Position numbers and translations under genes: made by a program. A stretch of 64,000 nucleotides of DNA from Cognataquiflexum nitidum (GTDB lineage Bacteria > Bacteroidota > Bacteroidia > Cytophagales > Cyclobacteriaceae), in the NCBI RefSeq assembly GCF_022538055.1, contig NZ_JAKZAM010000011.1, forward strand, positions 87,901 through 151,900. Direction: 5' to 3'. The number at the start of each line of letters is the position of its first letter. Positions within the stretch are counted from its first letter, which is position 1. Under the pieces are notes generated by a model, which did no database searches, had not been told where the DNA came from, and was given only the letters and a program-made list of their open reading frames with translations. Shown here in pieces: positions 62,780 through 64,000 of this stretch.

Positions 62780-64000
62780 CTATGGATTTGGTCTAAATAA
62801 TCTATGGTTAATGGAGCCGTCAGCTTCTTTAATAAATTCAAAGAAACCTTTTTTACCACCATACTCACCTGGAATTTTTAGCATTTGTCTTGTTACTCCA
62901 TCTCCACCCTTTATAGTAGATATTACTCCATTAGATTCAAATGCTTTTACACTTTCAGGGAAAGCGTGAAAATCTCCTTTCTTAATCTGTCCTAAAACTT
63001 TATTTGTGTATTTAGTTCCACTGAAAAACGATGTACTCGTCTTAGCGGCATCCCCTACATCATCCAACACATTAGCAACCTTACCCAAAGTTCCAAGCTT
63101 GGACAGACCCTTGTCACCTAAAGCTCCTAATACTACACCACCAAGCACTTCACCTACTGCTTCTGATGCTGCGGCAATAGGATCGTAATTGTTTGCTGCT
63201 AACCTGTTAGATACTTCACCTTTAATTCCGTCTGCCAAAATTCCTTTAGCGGTTTGGGGAGAATTTAATGCAAATTGTCCAAACTCATAGGTGTTTTTTA
63301 CTGAATTCAATACATTTTCCCCACCTGAATTCCAAGTATCCTTAACAAATCCAACAGCCGCAACGGCACTGTTCCAAACACCTTTTAATACTGCCTCGCA
63401 ATTTGTCCCGGGAGGGCAATCCCCTAAAGGATCATTGAACAGGACAGGATTATTGAAGCTGTAATTATACGGGGTCCAGCTTGAAAGCTCACTCGCTTTA
63501 GGATCTATCTGCCACCATCTCCCGAGTGCCGGATCATATACCCTGAACTTGGTCAGGTCGATATTCAGGTCAGGAATCCTCTCGGTGTCGAAGGTGACTT
63601 CACCTGTGCCTTGGTTATACAGATACCTGTTCTTATTTATCGCAGGTGCCTGATAGGATAGTGCCGGCATCTCCATCCCGAAAGGATAATAATGAGTTAC
63701 CTGAACGGTGGTCGATGGGGTACTTAGGATGCGGAAGTTGTCAAAGAACACATCTTGCGAAGTTTCATTTACCAGAAAAGTCTCTATAAAGCCACCTTTC
63801 TCGATCAGGAAGGCATGGTTCAGCTTCTCGTGTTTGTTTTCCGCTTGGGAAGATAATAAGATTTTTCCCTTTTCATATAATACGGAGTCAGAATCATACA
63901 GGGCATAGCCCATGTAGGCTTCGGGGGTTTCTTTCTTTTGCAGGTCGGAAGCGATCAGGTCGGCTATCTGTAGCAGGGTGATGGGATTTGCTCCTCCTGC
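62780..64000 (-). CDS. RHS-repeat polymorphic toxin, C-terminal part (5' end outside window)
   Basis: The frame is open to the window edge; 406 codons are visible. The RHS core-associated motif is FRVYDPALGRWWQIDPKASE, followed by YNYSFNNPVLFNDPLGD, which marks the conserved end of the RHS shell. About 150 residues of Gly/Ala-rich linker (AASEAVGEVLGGVVLGALGD) lead to a C-terminal domain of about 80 residues (KGDFHAFPESVKAFE, GGDGVTRQMLKIPGEYGG, and SINHRLFRPNP). This last part is the likely toxin. Its fold is not named here; a nuclease is plausible by analogy. Imm40 follows directly. Confidence 0.85.
   Translation of the reverse strand, partial: AGGANPITLLQIADLIASDLQKKETPEAYMGYALYDSDSVLYEKGKILLSSQAENKHEKLNHAFLIEKGGFIETFLVNETSQDVFFDNFRILSTPSTTVQVTHYYPFGMEMPALSYQAPAINKNRYLYNQGTGEVTFDTERIPDLNIDLTKFRVYDPALGRWWQIDPKASELSSWTPYNYSFNNPVLFNDPLGDCPPGTNCEAVLKGVWNSAVAAVGFVKDTWNSGGENVLNSVKNTYEFGQFALNSPQTAKGILADGIKGEVSNRLAANNYDPIAAASEAVGEVLGGVVLGALGDKGLSKLGTLGKVANVLDDVGDAAKTSTSFFSGTKYTNKVLGQIKKGDFHAFPESVKAFESNGVISTIKGGDGVTRQMLKIPGEYGGKKGFFEFIKEADGSINHRLFRPNP

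Noticed and set aside
59437..64000. Insertion sequence or integrative element
   Set aside because: Despite repeats and broken genes, no transposase, integrase or attachment-site duplication was found in this stretch.

Overview
The window looks like a chromosomal segment of a Bacteroidota bacterium, most likely of the Cytophagales/Cyclobacteriaceae. The signs are candidate promoters of the TAnnTTTG type, start codons without clear Shine-Dalgarno sites, a TonB-dependent receptor with a carboxypeptidase-regulatory-like N-terminal domain, an AsmA-like giant protein, an RHS toxin with its immunity gene, the envelope block coaX - barrel protein - TPR protein - lptC - corC-like - ppiD-like, and many short palindromic repeats. 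The taxon call is inference from gene content. I saw no rRNA, tRNA, CRISPR array or transposase.

Layout. 1-8.0 kb is the end of a surface-polysaccharide cluster on the + strand: glycosyltransferases, a 2OG-Fe(II) oxygenase, a Wzy/ligase-like membrane protein, a hexapeptide acyltransferase and a methyltransferase. Several neighbouring genes overlap by exactly 8 nt as ATGNNTAA. At 8-13.8 kb are a 2H phosphoesterase, a double universal stress protein, a polyprenyl-phosphate sugar transferase, a methyltransferase, a toxin-antitoxin pair broken by two poly-A frameshifts, and a secreted GH130-like protein. At 13.9-22.1 kb are a quinone reductase-MaoC fusion whose linker carries a repeat, an M20 peptidase, DsbD, and the operon glyA-tatC-rpiB. 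At 22.2-25.7 kb is a putative metal-uptake operon: a His-rich small protein, a TonB receptor and an SGNH lipoprotein.

25.8-40.8 kb holds two small unknown genes, an AEC permease, an AsmA-like protein, suhB, rsmI, a pterin dehydratase, a DUF493 gene and the envelope block ending at coaX. At 40.9-53.6 kb are anmK, a Glu/Leu dehydrogenase, an NhaD-type antiporter, gpmI, a DUF4783 gene with nadC, a PII-amtB pair, a nucleotidyltransferase, a thioredoxin-like protein and DoxX. 53.6-54.3 kb is a two-level tandem repeat with two 254-bp units that look identical. At 54.4-59.4 kb are recF, pdhA, a membrane-anchored TPR protein, ribH and an aspartate kinase.

59.5-64 kb is a plastic region. It has an AAA ATPase with a 17-bp inverted repeat upstream, a second copy of an 81-bp dispersed repeat, 5' stubs of two secreted peptidase genes facing each other across repeat-rich DNA, a C-terminal stub of an XRE-type regulator, and an RHS toxin with an Imm40-type immunity gene at the window edge.

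The clearest oddities are the 254-bp higher-order repeat, the repeat family abutting truncated genes at 61-62 kb, the doubly frameshifted toxin-antitoxin pair, the recurrent ATGNNTAA junction, the PII protein lacking the usual QKG residues, and the repeat-derived linker in the oxidoreductase-MaoC fusion. All family assignments come from reading motifs by eye; no database search was run.
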